In this document: piece by piece, positions 62,036 through 64,000 of the stretch
Numbering within the stretch: the first letter of the stretch is position 1
Layout: the number at the start of each line of letters is the position of its first letter
NCBI GenBank assembly: GCA_023212645.1
Contig: JALBYC010000005.1
Location: 372,001-436,000, forward strand
DNA: 64,000 nucleotides
DNA from: Farysia itapuensis
Taxonomy: Eukaryota; Basidiomycota; Ustilaginomycetes; Ustilaginales; Ustilaginaceae
Reading direction: 5' to 3'
Position numbers and translations under genes: made by a program
The notes under the pieces: generated by a model
What the model saw: only the letters and a program-made list of their open reading frames with translations
The model's database searches: none
Told to the model about the DNA's origin: nothing

Positions 62036-63982
62036 CTAAGTCATAGAGTACTTGGGTCCGCCTCCGCCCTCGGGGACGTCCCATCGAATGCTTTGATCTG
62101 GCGTCTTGATGCTGCAAGTGTAGCAGTGAATACAGTTTTGGCTGTTGATGATGAACTTTTTGCCCAGAGCATCCTCTTGTTCTGGCGAGTCAGCTTCGAC
62201 GTATTCATACACTCCAGCAGGGCAGCAACGACCCAGAGGTCCGTCGTATGTGCCCACATTTCGCTCGACGTGTCCTTTGTAGTCGCCGTCCTTGACTACC
62301 AGATGCACTGGCTGGTCTTCTGCGTGGTTGGTGCCCGTTCGTGAGACCGATGTGAGAATGTCAAAGGAAAGCTTGCCGTCCGGCTTGGGATACTCGATTG
62401 CCTCGCACTGTGCGGCGGGCTTGGTCTGTGCATAGTCTTCACCAGGGTGATGGAACGTCCAAGGTACACGGCCTTTGAGAATCATGGAGTCTAGACCAGA
62501 GTACATGAGACCTCCCCAGAAACCAAGTGGGCCGTGGAAAGAAGGTCGCAAGTTTCGAACCTCGTACAGCTCCTTCATCACATATGAATTGTCTAGCTTC
62601 TCCTTGTAGTCGGACAGCTCAAGCTGTTCCTCGGATCCAGACTCCTTGCGCTTTCCAAGTGCCTCGACGATCGATTCAGCTGCCAACATGCCAGACTTCA
62701 TGGCGTTGTGCGTGCCTTTGATCTTGGGCACGTTCAAGAATCCCGCGGCACAGCCAACGAGTGCACCTCCTGGGAAAGTGAGTTTGGGAATCGATTGGTA
62801 TCCGCCTTCGTTCAGAGTGCGGGCACCGTAGGCGAGGCATTCGCCGCCTTCTAAAAGGTCCTTGAAGAAAGGGTGGTGCTTCATCTTTTGGAATTCTCGG
62901 AATGGGCTGAGATGCGGATTCGGGTAGTCCAGTCCAACGACTAGGCCAATCGAGACCATGTTATCTTCCATGTGATAGACCCAGCTTCCTCCGTAGGTGT
63001 CGGACTTCAAAGGCCAGCCCATGGTGTGGGTCACAAGTCCTGCCTGGTGTTTCTCGGGCTTGACTCGCCATACTTCCTTGACACCCAGACCGTACGTCTG
63101 GGGGTCGGCGTCGACGGCCTCGCGCAACTTGAACTGCTTGATCATCTTCTGCGTCATGGAGCCGTGAGCACCCTCGGCAAAAAGAGTGATGGGAGCGTGG
63201 AATTCCATACCGGCTTCGAACGAGTCCTTGGGCTTGCGCGACTTGTCGAGGCCAATCTCGTTCGTGATGACGCCCTTGATACCGGTAGGGTTTCCACTTG
63301 CGTCGTAGTCGTAGATTGCTTGGGCTGCAGCGAATCCTGGGTAGATTTCGACTCCTGCTGCTTCAGCCTGCTCTCCGAGCCAGGCAACGACACGGGACAG
63401 GGAGACGATGTAGTTGCCCTTGTTGGACATCTGGGGAGGATGCGGCATTGGGAAAGATCCCGTTTCGGTCAAAAAGCGCATCTGATCCTCGAGGGCAGGC
63501 TGATTGAGGGGAGCGTCAAGTTCCTTCCAGTTGGGTAACAGTTCCTCGAGCGCATTGACCTGAATCACAGCACCTGACAGGATGTGGTTTCCGACCTCTG
63601 GACCTTTTTCCAGCACCACGACTCGGATTTCTTCACCCTTTTCTTCTGCCAACTGCTTGATCTTGATGGCCGCGCTGAGACCGGCGGGACCGCCACCGAC
63701 AATGATGACATCAACCTCATCCGAGACTCTTTCGACAGTGTTGATGTCAAACGGCTCGCCGTTTTCGACCGGTGTAGCCCGCTTAGCAATGGTAGATGTC
63801 GAAAACGCACGAGCGGACGACGTAGAGGGAAGGCGGCCTGCAGCAGCAGCGCCGGGAAGCGAAGACAGAGCTCTGAGAGGTGCGGTACGGACGGGGACAA
63901 TAGCGGCTCGTCGCTGAGCCGTGCTTCGTAAAGCACTTGCTAGACGAGCCGGTGTGGCTTGACCAGCTCGAGTTGCAAACAT
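62036..63982 (-). CDS. CIR2: Electron-transfer flavoprotein:ubiquinone oxidoreductase
   Basis: 648 residues. Mitochondrial inner-membrane flavoprotein that passes electrons from ETF (fatty-acid and amino-acid oxidation) to ubiquinone. A long Ala/Arg/Ser-rich presequence (~1-70; RAFSTSTIAKRATP) precedes VDVIIVGGGPAGLSAAIKIK (FAD), VVVLEKGPEVGNHILSGAVI, and FAEGAHGSMTQKM. The quinone/membrane segment region GGALVGCAAGFLNVPKIKG follows, and the C-terminal 4Fe-4S domain has CIHCYTCSIKTPDQSIRW together with the upstream CCPAG Cys. The length is close to human ETFDH (617). The gene is complete: start 63982, 18 bp from the window end. Confidence 0.95.
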   Translation of the reverse strand: MFATRAGQATPARLASALRSTAQRRAAIVPVRTAPLRALSSLPGAAAAGRLPSTSSARAFSTSTIAKRATPVENGEPFDINTVERVSDEVDVIIVGGGPAGLSAAIKIKQLAEEKGEEIRVVVLEKGPEVGNHILSGAVIQVNALEELLPNWKELDAPLNQPALEDQMRFLTETGSFPMPHPPQMSNKGNYIVSLSRVVAWLGEQAEAAGVEIYPGFAAAQAIYDYDASGNPTGIKGVITNEIGLDKSRKPKDSFEAGMEFHAPITLFAEGAHGSMTQKMIKQFKLREAVDADPQTYGLGVKEVWRVKPEKHQAGLVTHTMGWPLKSDTYGGSWVYHMEDNMVSIGLVVGLDYPNPHLSPFREFQKMKHHPFFKDLLEGGECLAYGARTLNEGGYQSIPKLTFPGGALVGCAAGFLNVPKIKGTHNAMKSGMLAAESIVEALGKRKESGSEEQLELSDYKEKLDNSYVMKELYEVRNLRPSFHGPLGFWGGLMYSGLDSMILKGRVPWTFHHPGEDYAQTKPAAQCEAIEYPKPDGKLSFDILTSVSRTGTNHAEDQPVHLVVKDGDYKGHVERNVGTYDGPLGRCCPAGVYEYVEADSPEQEDALGKKFIINSQNCIHCYTCSIKTPDQSIRWDVPEGGGGPKYSMT

Positions 63983-64000
63983 GATGCGCTGTATATGGTG

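Overview
This is nuclear DNA of a basidiomycete fungus, most likely a smut or smut-like yeast of the Ustilaginales (Ustilago/Sporisorium/Pseudozyma type). The signs are long, mostly intronless, GC-rich reading frames; a few short GT-AG introns (56-124 bp); tightly packed genes on both strands; and a gene set that fits smuts, including MDM34, an SSD1-type protein, a plant-like plasma-membrane H+-ATPase and a secreted PR-1-like protein. No tRNA, rRNA or CRISPR was recognised. Genus assignment is inference from protein resemblance, not from a search.

The left 3 kb is the only accessory-looking part. The 3' end of an MDM31-type mitochondrial inner-membrane gene (1-474) is followed by a DUF3435-like tyrosine recombinase gene (644-2731). 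The last ~156 bp of the MDM31-type frame are repeated as the last ~160 bp of the recombinase frame. Most differences between the copies are silent. I read this as a small Crypton/Starship-captain-like element lodged at the 3' end of MDM31.

The rest is a conserved housekeeping block. 3.2-19 kb: a protein with an RNase H1/viroplasmin-type domain, U5 snRNP 40K, the ribosome-maturation GTPase EFL1, a 2105-residue disordered protein ending in an MDR reductase domain, and a tight divergent pair of splicing factors (RBM42, CTNNBL1). 19-32 kb: a DUF676-type lipase, a disordered protein, glia maturation factor (two introns), a mitochondrial Gfo/Idh/MocA oxidoreductase, aminopeptidase P and an NGR1/CSX1-type RNA-binding protein. 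32-47.7 kb: SSD1, a PARP-type zinc-finger protein with seven AT-hooks (three exons), a GNAT, a PPPDE peptidase, the rRNA acetyltransferase KRE33/NAT10 and the ERMES subunit MDM34. 49-64 kb: plant-type H+-ATPase with a long upstream region and a 5'UTR intron, PR-1-like secreted protein, a methyltransferase, an MGR3-like TPR protein, a MYST acetyltransferase, DeoC, a BioF-type synthase ending in SKL, BMT2 and ETF-ubiquinone oxidoreductase.

Themes that recur are splicing (SNRNP40, RBM42, CTNNBL1), ribosome maturation (EFL1, KRE33, BMT2) and mitochondria (MDM31, MDM34, MGR3-like, ETF-QO). Several pairs share short divergent promoters (91-359 bp) or end convergently within 21-98 bp.
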